Below, piece after piece: positions 7,697 to 15,507 of a stretch of DNA of 64,000 nt (positions are counted from its first letter, which is position 1; every line of letters starts with the position of its first letter). Both the position numbers and the translations under genes were made by a program. Location: positions 16,972 to 80,971 of the forward strand of contig CALUMH010000012.1 of assembly GCA_944321685.1 (NCBI GenBank). The letters are read 5' to 3'. This DNA comes from an uncultured Muribaculaceae bacterium. Its GTDB lineage: Bacteria > Bacteroidota > Bacteroidia > Bacteroidales > Muribaculaceae. The notes under the pieces were generated by a model, which saw nothing but the letters and a program-made list of their open reading frames with translations, ran no database searches and was not told the DNA's origin.

Positions 7697-8476
7697 ATGA
7701 AAAAAATATCGTTTTGCACACTAATAATGCTGCTATCTTGCATACAATTATTAGTCGCCTCTGAAACGGGTTCCGGAACCTCTGAGTTCGTCAGACATAA
7801 TTGCGTATATGACATAAGCACACAACTACCTGATGACGAACTCCTCGCCTCAAATCAATTTGTCCGTACAGGGTCGAGCAAGCCCCAATCAATAAAAAAA
7901 TGGGTCGAAGATTTGGGATATGGAATTGTGGTCAATGAACTTTTCAGTGATGGGAAAACGCTGAGCATGACATATCGCCGCTGCCCGGCCTGTAACGGAA
8001 CGCTCACTTGTGGTATGTGTTACGGCTCGGGAACCTGTTCTTTGTGCCATGGCAGAGGTGCCATATACTCGGTAGGTTACAGCTTCCCATGCACCATATG
8101 CCAAGGAACGGGCAGATGCAATATATGTGGAGGTTCGGGAACTTGCTTCTGTTCACAAGACGATTATCCCGGATATACCTACTACTCCGGCAGATGGATT
8201 GGACCCGATGGGCAGATTCTTTTCAACGACAGTCCCTCAAACTATGACGGTGGGAACTCATCATCTCCCCGTTCCTCATCAAGAGGCCGCAACGTGTGTC
8301 CGGTATGCAATGGCCGCAAATACGAATCACAAGCCTACCGGTATGCAGCCGGGGCGGCAGCCGGTTGGAAACCGCCCTACCACCATTTCGGAGGCTCAGG
8401 CTGTCCATACTGCAATTCCACGAGCGACCACTATCATTATCCATGTTCGGAATGTAAGGGCACCGGCCGCAAATAA
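7697..8476 (+). CDS. Secreted CxxC-rich protein with DnaJ-type zinc-finger repeats
   Basis: 259 residues. A signal peptide (MLLSCIQLLVAS, ending near residue 21) precedes a folded region of unknown type (30-90). It is followed by CxxC pairs at 96/99, 105/108, 114/117, 132/135, 141/144, 201/204, 236/239 and 250/253, several in CxxCxGxG form as in the DnaJ central zinc-binding domain. There is no J domain. The signal places it outside the cytoplasm, unusual for such a domain. Between the precursor and its maturase, it may bind metal or handle thiols of the modified peptide after export; that role is inferred from position only. Alternatively it is an unrelated cargo gene of the locus. Confidence 0.7.
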   Translation: MKKISFCTLIMLLSCIQLLVASETGSGTSEFVRHNCVYDISTQLPDDELLASNQFVRTGSSKPQSIKKWVEDLGYGIVVNELFSDGKTLSMTYRRCPACNGTLTCGMCYGSGTCSLCHGRGAIYSVGYSFPCTICQGTGRCNICGGSGTCFCSQDDYPGYTYYSGRWIGPDGQILFNDSPSNYDGGNSSSPRSSSRGRNVCPVCNGRKYESQAYRYAAGAAAGWKPPYHHFGGSGCPYCNSTSDHYHYPCSECKGTGRK

Positions 8477-8532
8477 AATTGAAAGGAGTATTTCAGTTTT
8501 ATCTTATATTATACTTTTACTTTATTTTACCA

Positions 8533-9762
8533 ATGGAAATAAAAGAAACAGATAATGGCTGGCAAGAAGGCATGGCCAAGAGTATCACGTTTATCGTGAC
8601 CAAGGACTGCCAGCTGGCCTGCAAATATTGCTACCTTGTGGGAAAGAACGAGAAGGAACGAATGTCGTGGGAAACGGCCAAGGCGGCAATCGATTATATC
8701 CTTGACCGCGAACATGACGAGATGTTTGATACCGAATCGGTGATATTCGATTTCATCGGCGGCGAGCCGTTCCTTGAAATCGAACTTATCGACCGCATTT
8801 GCGATTACCTCAAGGTGCAGATGTTCAGCCGCAACCACCATTGGTTTAACTCATACCGTTTCAGTTTTTCGACCAATGGCATTAACTACGACTCAGAGCC
8901 GGTGCAGCGATTCATAGGCAAAAACATCGGTCATCTGTCGATAGGCATCACCATCGACGGCACTCGCCGCAAGCACGACCTGAACCGGGTGTGGAAACAC
9001 AGCAACGGCGAGGCCGAACGTGGCTCGTATGACGATGTGGTACGCAACATACCACTGTGGCTTAACCAGTTCCCGGGTAGCAGCACCAAAGTCACAATAA
9101 GCAGTGCCGACATACCATATATTTGCGAAAGCGTGTTGCACCTTTACTCACTTGGAATCCACGAGGTGAACATCAACTGCGTATTCGAGAACGTGTGGAA
9201 CGAGGGCGACGACATCGCGTTTGAACAGCAGCTTATGCAACTGGCCGATACCATAATCGATGGCGACCTGTACCGCGATTATGCCTGCTCGTTCTTCAGC
9301 GAACATATAGGCAAGCCCTTGGACCCGGTGAACGACAACCAAAACTGGTGCGGCGCAGGCCGTATGCTCTCGATCGACTCGGCGGGGAATTTCTACCCTT
9401 GCACGCGCTTTGCGCAATACTCATTGCGCAGCAAAAAGGCATGGATGATAGGCAACATTCATGACGGCATCGACAAGAACCGCCTGCGCCCGTTCCTCAC
9501 GCTTGACCGCCTCACCCAGTCGCCTCGGGAGTGCATCGACTGCGAAGTGGCAAGCGGTTGTGCCTGGTGCCAAGGCGAGAATTACGACGCCGCCGACACC
9601 CCAACAATATACCAACGCGCCACTGCCATCTGCAAGATGCACAAAGCCCGCGTGAGAGCCAATAATTACTACTGGAACAAACTCTATCGCAAGCTCGAAC
9701 TTGAAGGCAACCGAGAAGAATACGAGAAGAACAAACCCGCAAGGAAACCTGAAACCTGCTAA
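8533..9762 (+). CDS. Radical SAM/SPASM peptide maturase, CXXX-repeat target family
   Basis: 409 residues from the ATG at 8533; the upstream TTG-initiated extension is a hydrophobic, unlikely prefix. The [4Fe-4S] motif CQLACKYC uses Cys 26, 30 and 33. GGEP (radical SAM motif) follows in FDFIGGEPF. The C-terminal SPASM domain has Cys 273 (WCGAGRML), Cys 290 (FYPCTRF), Cys 334/337 and Cys 343/346 (CIDCEVASGCAWC), giving auxiliary cluster ligands. Enzymes of this family install radical-derived changes on Cys-spaced RiPP precursors in the cytoplasm. The matching CXXX precursor is encoded 1.2 kb upstream and the partner protein starts 11 bases downstream. The assignment to the CXXX-target subfamily is from motif pattern and gene neighbours. 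Confidence 0.88.
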   Translation: MEIKETDNGWQEGMAKSITFIVTKDCQLACKYCYLVGKNEKERMSWETAKAAIDYILDREHDEMFDTESVIFDFIGGEPFLEIELIDRICDYLKVQMFSRNHHWFNSYRFSFSTNGINYDSEPVQRFIGKNIGHLSIGITIDGTRRKHDLNRVWKHSNGEAERGSYDDVVRNIPLWLNQFPGSSTKVTISSADIPYICESVLHLYSLGIHEVNINCVFENVWNEGDDIAFEQQLMQLADTIIDGDLYRDYACSFFSEHIGKPLDPVNDNQNWCGAGRMLSIDSAGNFYPCTRFAQYSLRSKKAWMIGNIHDGIDKNRLRPFLTLDRLTQSPRECIDCEVASGCAWCQGENYDAADTPTIYQRATAICKMHKARVRANNYYWNKLYRKLELEGNREEYEKNKPARKPETC

Positions 9763-9773
9763 ACACGACTGCT

Positions 9774-10709
9774 ATGATAAAGTACCTGATTATACAAGTG
9801 GACGACACTTCGGTATCGTATTGCCACTACCCTGCCCTCACAGGCAAGCCGCGGCTTATATCACTCGACGACCTGCGGGCAGGAATATTGTGGGCAATGA
9901 AAGAGAATGTGACGGTGCAATTTGTTTATCCGTCATACCGGCTTCCCGATGAATACCACCGCGTGATAGAAAGCATCGACCATGCCGACATAGTTCCCGC
10001 CGGGTGCGAAGATACCGGACTGCTCGACAAGGCCGATGTTATAGTGCTTGACGGTATGAGCCGCATCGCTTCCCACACTTTCCGAAGCAATGCGGCATAT
10101 GTGCTGCGCACAAGCAAAGAGGATTTACTCACAGGCCGCGATGCCGTTGCCTACCTGCTTGACCGCGTGATGCGACTGAATGTGGTGATAACCGATGTGG
10201 AAACATTCACCGATGATGACACCGAACGGTACGGAAAACTGCTTGGAAGCCTTGCCGAAGCAGTAGCCGAACAGTATGCCGCAGGCCGCAATGTGCAATT
10301 CAACCTGCTTACCGACAGGCTGATGCTCGACCGGATGAACAATTGCAACGCAGGATGGGAAACCATAGCCCTTGCCCCCGATGGCAGGTTCTACCCCTGC
10401 CCTGCATTTTATGGCGATGCAGACAAGGGATATAATATAGGCGACTTGCACTTGGGTCCCGATATCAAAAATCCGCAACTATACCGCCTTGACCATGCCC
10501 CTATATGCCGCCGGTGCGATGCTTGGCAGTGCCGTCGCTGCACGTGGCTCAACTGCCGGCTCACGCTCGAAGTCAACACACCGGGGCACCAACAGTGCAT
10601 CATGACCCACGTAGAGCGTAACGCTTCGCGCCGCCTGCTGCCACTGTTCCCGGGCACTGAAATTCCCGAAATCGGCTACCTCGACCCGTTTGATATAGCA
10701 AAAAATTAA
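9774..10709 (+). CDS. CXXX repeat peptide maturase partner (SPASM-like, no radical SAM core)
   Basis: 311 residues. The N-terminal 180 residues lack the CxxxCxxC cluster site of a radical SAM enzyme. The C-terminal part resembles a SPASM domain: Cys 191 (CNAGWETIALAPDG), Cys 209 (FYPCPAF), then CRRCDAWQCRRCTWLNC with Cys 245, 248, 253, 256 and 261. This fits the known partner family of CXXX-repeat peptide systems, proposed to bind the precursor or act with the radical SAM enzyme. It is 11 bases after that gene, so the two products are probably made together and may form a complex. Confidence 0.8.
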   Translation: MIKYLIIQVDDTSVSYCHYPALTGKPRLISLDDLRAGILWAMKENVTVQFVYPSYRLPDEYHRVIESIDHADIVPAGCEDTGLLDKADVIVLDGMSRIASHTFRSNAAYVLRTSKEDLLTGRDAVAYLLDRVMRLNVVITDVETFTDDDTERYGKLLGSLAEAVAEQYAAGRNVQFNLLTDRLMLDRMNNCNAGWETIALAPDGRFYPCPAFYGDADKGYNIGDLHLGPDIKNPQLYRLDHAPICRRCDAWQCRRCTWLNCRLTLEVNTPGHQQCIMTHVERNASRRLLPLFPGTEIPEIGYLDPFDIAKN

Positions 10710-10735
10710 AAGGTTGATAATAAATTTTGACACAA

Positions 10736-11008
10736 ATGAAAAAAATCATAGGAAAAGTAACTCCCGAAGAGAAACAAGAAATACAATCGCTGTTTGAACG
10801 CCGCAACGGGCTTAACGAACTTGCAAGAATTCTCACAGCCGACAACGCCGAACTTTATGAAAAACTGGTACGTGACATGGGCGAGACCGGCACACGCTTC
10901 CAAAACTGGTGGGACCGCATGGCTGCAAAATACCAGTGGGAAAGCTCCGATGGCGGCAATTGGGAAATAAATTTCGACACTTGTGAAATTTACTTAGTCA
11001 CAAAATAA
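10736..11008 (+). CDS. CXXX repeat peptide modification system protein
   Basis: 90 residues from the ATG at 10736. It is charged, with a helical N-terminal half (TPEEKQEIQSLFERRNGLNEL) and a Trp-rich middle (FQNWWDRMAAKYQWES). Length, sequence pattern and position directly after the maturase pair match the small third component of CXXX-repeat peptide systems. It has no signal peptide and should be cytoplasmic. Precursor binding is a plausible but unproven role. It is only 6 bases upstream of tatA, tying the modification genes to the Tat genes. Confidence 0.7.
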   Translation: MKKIIGKVTPEEKQEIQSLFERRNGLNELARILTADNAELYEKLVRDMGETGTRFQNWWDRMAAKYQWESSDGGNWEINFDTCEIYLVTK

Positions 11009-11014
11009 AAATAT

Positions 11015-11281
11015 ATGGTTACATTATTGATACCTTGCTTTATCGGTACAGGGGAACTGTTGCTGATAGGCGGCCTTGCTTTACTGCTTTTCGGCGGGAA
11101 AAAATTGCCCGAGATGATGCGCGGACTTGGACAAGGCGTAAAACAATTTAAAGAAGGCATGAAAGATGTGGAAACAACCATAAACGAAGATGCCGAAGCC
11201 GAGAGAACCGCAACCCGGGCTTCCCAACAAGCCTCAACCCCCAAAAGCGAAAAAGCCAAAGATGAAAAACAGGCACAATGA
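11015..11281 (+). CDS. tatA: Sec-independent protein translocase TatA
   Basis: 88 residues. It has a short N-terminal membrane helix (ELLLIGGLALLLF), the FGGKKLPE hinge typical of TatA, an amphipathic helix (MMRGLGQGVKQFKEGM) and an acidic, charged tail. TatA oligomers form the pore for folded proteins carrying twin-arginine signals. The gene starts 6 bases after the RiPP modification gene and overlaps tatC by 20 bases. The most likely local substrate is the twin-arginine precursor at 6996-7343. No tatB is present, usual in Bacteroidetes. Confidence 0.93.
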   Translation: MVTLLIPCFIGTGELLLIGGLALLLFGGKKLPEMMRGLGQGVKQFKEGMKDVETTINEDAEAERTATRASQQASTPKSEKAKDEKQAQ

Positions 11282-12068
11282 CGGCCGAGAAGAAATGCTT
11301 ACATTCGGCGGTCACCTTGAAGTGTTTCGCCGGATGCTATTCCGCATACTTGCCGTCACCATGTGCATCGCCGCCGTGGTATTCTGCCTGAAGGAGCCGA
11401 CGTTTGAGATGCTGCTTGCCCCGAGCCGCCCAGACTTCGCCACCTACCGGTGGATTGAGCAAGCCATGCAACTCATCTCCCCCGGGTTCCGTTTCGAGGA
11501 ATACCATGTGGAGCTAATAGCAACACAACTCGCCAGCCAATTCATGACCCACATCACCACGTCGATTTACCTGGGCCTGCTCGGCGCATCGCCCTACATA
11601 CTATACGAGCTGTTCAGCTTCATATCTCCGGCCTTGTACGAAAACGAACGCCGTTATTCGGTGCACGTGCTGCTCACGGTATATCTGCTGTTCATCGCCG
11701 GGCTGCTTATGAGCTACTATGTCATATTCCCCATTTCGTTTCGCTTCCTCGGCACCTACTCCGTAGCCGAGGCCGTACGCAACACCATCACCATCGACAG
11801 CTACATCTCCTCATTCGTCACCCTGTCGCTGCTCATGGGCGTCGTGTTCCAGTTGCCGGTGATAGCCTTCTTTTTGGGAAAGATGGGCATACTCACCGCC
11901 CCCATGCTCGCCCGCTACCGCCGCCATGCCATCATGGTGATAGCCGTCGTGGCAGCCGTCATCACCCCGCCCGACGTGATGTCGCTCATACTCGTGGCAA
12001 TCCCCTTGTACTTGCTCTATGAAGTGAGCATACGCATAGTGGCGTGGACCGGTAAAAAAACAGAATAA
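11262..12068 (+). CDS. tatC: Sec-independent protein translocase TatC
   Basis: 268 residues from the ATG at 11262; a second ATG at 11295 (MLTFGGHLEVFRR) is also possible and closer to the usual TatC start. Landmarks are the cytoplasmic HLEVFRRML N-terminus, FSFISPALYENERRY after the second helix, and about six membrane helices ending before a short basic tail (WTGKKTE). TatC is the receptor for twin-arginine signals. It overlaps tatA, so translation is coupled. A terminator hairpin lies 40 bases after the stop. Confidence 0.95.
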   Translation: MKNRHNDGREEMLTFGGHLEVFRRMLFRILAVTMCIAAVVFCLKEPTFEMLLAPSRPDFATYRWIEQAMQLISPGFRFEEYHVELIATQLASQFMTHITTSIYLGLLGASPYILYELFSFISPALYENERRYSVHVLLTVYLLFIAGLLMSYYVIFPISFRFLGTYSVAEAVRNTITIDSYISSFVTLSLLMGVVFQLPVIAFFLGKMGILTAPMLARYRRHAIMVIAVVAAVITPPDVMSLILVAIPLYLLYEVSIRIVAWTGKKTE

Positions 12069-12078
12069 TCGGCAAACG

Positions 12079-12111
12079 TTTGGCACGTAGCCTCAACTTG
12101 CACTACCTTTG
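12079..12111 (+). promoter_or_regulatory. Promoter for the DUF4491 gene
   Basis: TTTG (12079-12082) and TACCTTTG (12104-12111) are 21 bases apart. The -7 box overlaps the 5' arm of the terminator at 12108. Confidence 0.75.
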
Positions 12112-12155
12112 CCACTGCGCGGCATCATTTGGCACCGCGCAGTGGCAAATTTTTT
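12108..12155 (+). terminator. Intrinsic terminator overlapping a promoter
   Basis: TTTGCCACTGCGCGG (12108-12122) pairs perfectly with CCGCGCAGTGGCAAA (12135-12149), followed by a T tract. It should end transcripts coming from tatC. A transcript starting from the overlapping promoter near 12118 would lack most of the 5' arm and escape termination. Confidence 0.85.
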
Positions 12156-12176
12156 AACAACACTAAACGAAAAAAA

Positions 12177-12500
12177 ATGGATTTTCTTAGCGACAACAAT
12201 CTGCTCGGCCTCGCAATAGGCATCTGCACATTCCTCGTGATAGGCTTGTTCCACCCCATAGTGATAAAATGCGAATATTACTTCGGCACCCGGTGTTGGT
12301 GGTGGTTTTTGATTTTGGGATTAGTATGCATGGGGTTGTCGGTATGGGTCGGCAACCTGTTTGTGTCGGCATTGCTCGGCGTGACGGCATTCTCATCGTT
12401 TTGGAGCATACTCGAAATCTTCGAGCAACAAAAGCGTGTGCAAAAAGGTTGGTTTCCCCGTAACCCAAAGCGCAAATACCCATTCGGCGAAAATCGATAA
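12177..12500 (+). CDS. DUF4491 family membrane protein
   Basis: 107 residues from the ATG at 12177. There are three hydrophobic segments (LLGLAIGICTFLVIGLFHPIVI, WWWFLILGLVCMGLSVWV, and FVSALLGVTAFSSFWSI) with the conserved HPIVIKCEYYFGTRCWW core of the DUF4491 family. The C-terminal tail (RNPKRKYPFGENR) is basic and probably cytoplasmic. The function of the family is unknown. It is expressed from its own promoter and is separated from tatC by a terminator, so its neighbourhood gives no functional hint. Confidence 0.85.
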   Translation: MDFLSDNNLLGLAIGICTFLVIGLFHPIVIKCEYYFGTRCWWWFLILGLVCMGLSVWVGNLFVSALLGVTAFSSFWSILEIFEQQKRVQKGWFPRNPKRKYPFGENR

Positions 12501-12561
12501 CCTTCACCAAAGCCTTATTTCTTGGCATAAAACAAAAAACAGTGAACAAACACTGCGTCTT

Positions 12562-12594
12562 TTTGTCTTTATGTCTAAAATTTAGGTATATTTG
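12562..12594 (+). promoter_or_regulatory. Promoter upstream of the small secreted protein gene
   Basis: TTTG (12562-12565) and TATATTTG (12587-12594) have 21-base spacing. The box is 29 bases before the ATG at 12623, ruling out the longer upstream reading frame. Confidence 0.7.
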
Positions 12595-12622
12595 CATTAC
12601 AGAACTTTACACAGGGGGGATA

Positions 12623-12961
12623 ATGAACAAACTGGTTGCATCGGTATTATCGGGCTTGGCAATTATGTCGCCGGGAGTTACCCTTGCCGCCACGCGACCC
12701 GAGTGGCGGCCTGCACGGGATGCGGTAATCGAAGGCCCGAGCCTTAACAATCCCGACACCTCGAACGGCATTGCCATATACACCGGCAACCGGTCGATAA
12801 TAATCATTACCGACCACCGCGTGGAAGTGCGCGTCTTTACCATACTCGGGCAATCGGTGTCGCACGACGAAATTCCACCGGGAGCATCAATCCTCAACAT
12901 CAATTCACGCGGTATATACATCGTGAAAATTGAAAACATTACCCAAAAAGTGGCTCTGTAA
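12623..12961 (+). CDS. Small secreted protein with a T9SS-sorting-domain-like C-terminus
   Basis: 112 residues from the ATG at 12623, chosen because the promoter lies at 12562-12594. A signal peptide (LVASVLSGLAIMSPGVTLA) is followed by a short linker and a C-terminal beta-rich unit: VRVFTILGQSVSHDE, then SRGIYIVKIENITQKVAL. This last part resembles the type A C-terminal sorting domain of secreted Bacteroidetes proteins (V.IY...G....G.YIVKI.....K). Nothing else large enough to be an enzyme is present, so the protein is mostly that domain. Its function is unknown, and no type IX secretion genes are in the window. It is upstream of ilvE with a 37-base gap. Confidence 0.55.
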   Translation: MNKLVASVLSGLAIMSPGVTLAATRPEWRPARDAVIEGPSLNNPDTSNGIAIYTGNRSIIIITDHRVEVRVFTILGQSVSHDEIPPGASILNINSRGIYIVKIENITQKVAL

Positions 12962-12998
12962 CCAAAGTATCATAAACAAAACTAATATAACTGACGCT

Positions 12999-14024
12999 AT
13001 GGAAGAAAACACTAACTTAGACTGGGCAAACCTATCGTTTGGCTACATGAAAACCGACTATAACGTGCGTTGCACCTACAAGGACGGCGCATGGGGCGAA
13101 ATAGAAGTTACCGACTCGGAATACATCAACATGCACATGGCAGCCACTTGCCTGCACTACGGGCAAGAGATATTCGAGGGATTGAAGGCTTTCAAGGGCA
13201 AAGACGGACGGATACGCATATTCCGCCTCGATGAGAATGCCAAGCGCATACAGCGCAGCGCAAACGGCATAATGATGGCTCCGCTGCCCGAAGAGAAATT
13301 CCGCGAGATGGTAGAAAAGGTTGTAAAGCTCAACGAGCGTTTCATTCCGCCTTACGGCAGCGGCTCGTCGCTCTACATTCGCCCCATCGAACTGGGCATG
13401 ACAGCCCAAGTGGGAGTGAAACCGGCCGTTGAATACCTGTTCATAATTTTTGTAACTCCGGTGGGCCCGTACTTCAAGGAAGGGTTCAAGCCGACCAAGG
13501 TCGCCGTGTACCGCGAATTCGACCGTGCAGCCCCATGCGGAACCGGGCGTTGGAAAGTAGGCGGCAACTACGCGGCAAGCCTCAAGGCCGGCGAAATGGC
13601 ACACTCGGCAGGATACTCGGCAGTGCTTTACCTCGACCCGAAAGAGAAAAAATACATCGACGAATGCGGCCCGGCCAACTTCTTCGCAATAAAGGGTAAC
13701 AAATATATAACCCCGAAGTCAAATTCGATATTGCCGTCGATAACCAACATGAGCTTGCAACAAATAGCCAAGGACATGGGCATGGAAGTGGAATGCCGCC
13801 CGATGCTGCTCGAAGAGCTTAACGATGTGGACGAAGCAGCAGAATGCGGAACAGCAGCCGTTGCTGCTCCCATCAGCGAAGTCGATGACATCGACGAAGG
13901 CAAGAAATATGTGATTGCCAAGGACGGACAACCCGGCCCAGTCACCACCAAGCTCTATAACCACCTGCGTGCAATACAGCTCGGCGACGAACCCGACACC
14001 CACAATTGGGTAACAATACTTTAA
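12999..14024 (+). CDS. ilvE: Branched-chain amino acid aminotransferase
   Basis: 341 residues, class IV PLP-dependent fold. The enzyme moves the amino group between Leu/Ile/Val and 2-oxoglutarate, the last step in their synthesis. The Schiff-base Lys is K186 in RWKVGGNYAASL. Other landmarks are HYGQEIFEGLKAF near residue 55 and the IDECGPANFFAIKGN region that contacts PLP. The length fits the longer BCAT group. I start at the ATG at 12999, where family similarity begins, rather than the upstream frame that overlaps the preceding gene. A copy of the dispersed repeat follows it directly. Confidence 0.95.
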   Translation: MEENTNLDWANLSFGYMKTDYNVRCTYKDGAWGEIEVTDSEYINMHMAATCLHYGQEIFEGLKAFKGKDGRIRIFRLDENAKRIQRSANGIMMAPLPEEKFREMVEKVVKLNERFIPPYGSGSSLYIRPIELGMTAQVGVKPAVEYLFIIFVTPVGPYFKEGFKPTKVAVYREFDRAAPCGTGRWKVGGNYAASLKAGEMAHSAGYSAVLYLDPKEKKYIDECGPANFFAIKGNKYITPKSNSILPSITNMSLQQIAKDMGMEVECRPMLLEELNDVDEAAECGTAAVAAPISEVDDIDEGKKYVIAKDGQPGPVTTKLYNHLRAIQLGDEPDTHNWVTIL

Positions 14025-14048
14025 AAAATTGATAATTGATAAAATTGA

Positions 14049-14326
14049 GGGTGTGCCAAAATGCAGATTGGGCGGCAAAGCCGTCCAATCTGAGATAACC
14101 GATGTGTGAGGCGAAGCCGAACCGTCGGAGCATTAAACCATCATATTTGGAACGGCCTCAAAGAGGTCGAATGTATCACAATCCACTATGTTCGATCTCT
14201 TTGAGGCCGAGCTTGTTGATGTATAGTCGACGGCTTGCGACTCGCCACTCAGAGGTCGCTGCGCCGCCGGTTACCGCAAATTGGACGGCTTTGCCGCCCC
14301 CTTTGAATTTACATTTTGACACATCT
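14049..14326 (+). repeat. Dispersed 280-bp repeat, copy C
   Basis: A full copy with ends GGGTGTGCCAAAATGC and ACATTTTGACACATCT. The internal palindrome is slightly imperfect (GATCTCTTTGAGGCC in the right arm). It fills the gap between ilvE and the HD-domain gene. Confidence 0.88.
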
Positions 14327-14351
14327 ACAATTAAATAATATATATGTGTGT

Positions 14352-14891
14352 ATGATAAATTTCTTAGCAATAATCGAGCAATATTACGGACACGACACCG
14401 ATGCCGCACGGCTGCTGATAAAGCATAGCAGGCAGGTCGCCGACCGGGCCATGGAGATTGCCAGGCGAAAACCGCAATTGAAAATCGATACCGACTTTGC
14501 CTACGAAGCCGCCATGCTGCACGACATAGGCATTTTCCGCACCGATGCTCCCGAAATATTCTGCCACGGCTCCGAACCTTACATAAAGCACGGGATACTG
14601 GGGCGGGAACTGCTCGATGGCATGGAACTGCCGCGCCACGCCCTTGTGTGCGAACGCCACACCGGCGCAGGCATATCGGTCATCGACATCCGGGAACAAC
14701 AATTGCCACTCCCCTTGCGAGATATGTTGCCAATCTCCATCGAAGAAAAACTTGTGTGCTATGCCGACAAGTTTTTTTCAAAATCGCATCCCGACCGTGA
14801 AACCACCTACGAACAAGCACACAAAAAGCTTCACAAATACGGCAACGCGACAGTAGCCCGTTTTGAAGCCCTGCACGAACTATTCGGCTGA
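14352..14891 (+). CDS. HD-domain phosphohydrolase
   Basis: 179 residues from the ATG at 14352; the longer frame upstream runs out of the repeat. The HD metal site is visible as KHSRQVADRA (first His), MLHDIGIF (HD pair), and later CERHTGAG. HD proteins hydrolyse phosphate esters of nucleotides or related compounds; the substrate here cannot be told. The compact length suggests a single-domain cytoplasmic enzyme of the uncharacterised HDIG-like group. Its 3' end overlaps the convergent GNAT gene by 12 bases. Confidence 0.85.
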   Translation: MINFLAIIEQYYGHDTDAARLLIKHSRQVADRAMEIARRKPQLKIDTDFAYEAAMLHDIGIFRTDAPEIFCHGSEPYIKHGILGRELLDGMELPRHALVCERHTGAGISVIDIREQQLPLPLRDMLPISIEEKLVCYADKFFSKSHPDRETTYEQAHKKLHKYGNATVARFEALHELFG

Positions 14892-15428
14892 CGAGCAGCC
14901 ATACACGCGGCTGTGCATCTGCTTTATGGCTCGTTCAAGCATCTCTTGCGACACATCGCCATGCGTCATCAACTTCAATTCAAGTGGCTGCCTGTCGGGC
15001 CCGTAAGGAGGCTGCACGTAATGTACCGAATTCCACAGTTTCAACCCAAGCGACTCATAAAACCGTATGCGCCTGACGGCTATCGGCGTGGTCGGAGGCT
15101 CCACTTCAAGCACGATGGTCGAAGCCACCTTGTCAAGGAAATTGCCAAACACTTCGCGGCCTATGCCATGCCCGCGCATCTGCGGCACCACTGCAAAGTG
15201 TTCGAGATACATGATTTCGTCCAATTTCCAAAATGTGATAAAAGCAAGCAGGCTGTCATTCTCATCGGCGTCAAATGCCCCCCATACCGAAAACGCACCG
15301 CATGAAAGCAATGAAGTAAAATCGGAAAAATCGCGACGCTCATCGGCCGGGAATGCCGACGTGTAAAGTTCCTTCACCTGCTCAAGCGCAAGGTCGGAAT
15401 GTGAAACCAAACGGTAAATTATTCCCAT
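14880..15428 (-). CDS. GNAT family N-acetyltransferase
   Basis: 182 residues. Residues 60-120 carry the GNAT core: a beta strand (IMYLEHFAVVPQMRG) leading to the acetyl-CoA loop MRGHGIGREVFGNF (the R/Q-x-x-G-x-G/A pattern). RFYESLGLKLW further on is the usual late strand/helix. Such enzymes transfer an acetyl group from acetyl-CoA to an amine; the acceptor is not evident. It is divergent from the Lrp-type regulator gene and shares a 248-base intergenic region with it, so it may be under its control. Confidence 0.85.
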   Translation of the reverse strand: MGIIYRLVSHSDLALEQVKELYTSAFPADERRDFSDFTSLLSCGAFSVWGAFDADENDSLLAFITFWKLDEIMYLEHFAVVPQMRGHGIGREVFGNFLDKVASTIVLEVEPPTTPIAVRRIRFYESLGLKLWNSVHYVQPPYGPDRQPLELKLMTHGDVSQEMLERAIKQMHSRVYGCSSAE

Positions 15429-15434
15429 AAATTA

Positions 15435-15507
15435 AAAAATTTGCTTACAAAATTGCGAAAAATCAATAATTAGTTTGTAACTTTATATCATGATTAAATT
15501 TGCTTAC
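15435..15507. promoter_or_regulatory. Two AAATTTGCTTAC motifs in the divergent GNAT/Lrp intergenic region
   Basis: AAATTTGCTTAC occurs near 15437-15448 and again at 15496-15507, 59 bases apart. Repeated sites in front of an Lrp-type gene would suit autoregulation, but no footprint-like symmetry was found. The rest of the 248-base gap is AT-rich and has no other feature I can support. Confidence 0.3.

Noticed and set aside
14102..14338. ORF starting MCEAKPNRRSIK in repeat copy C (similar short frames in copies B and D)
   Set aside because: The same frame appears in several copies only because the DNA repeat is conserved; promoter and start context are lacking and the frame is not kept in all copies.
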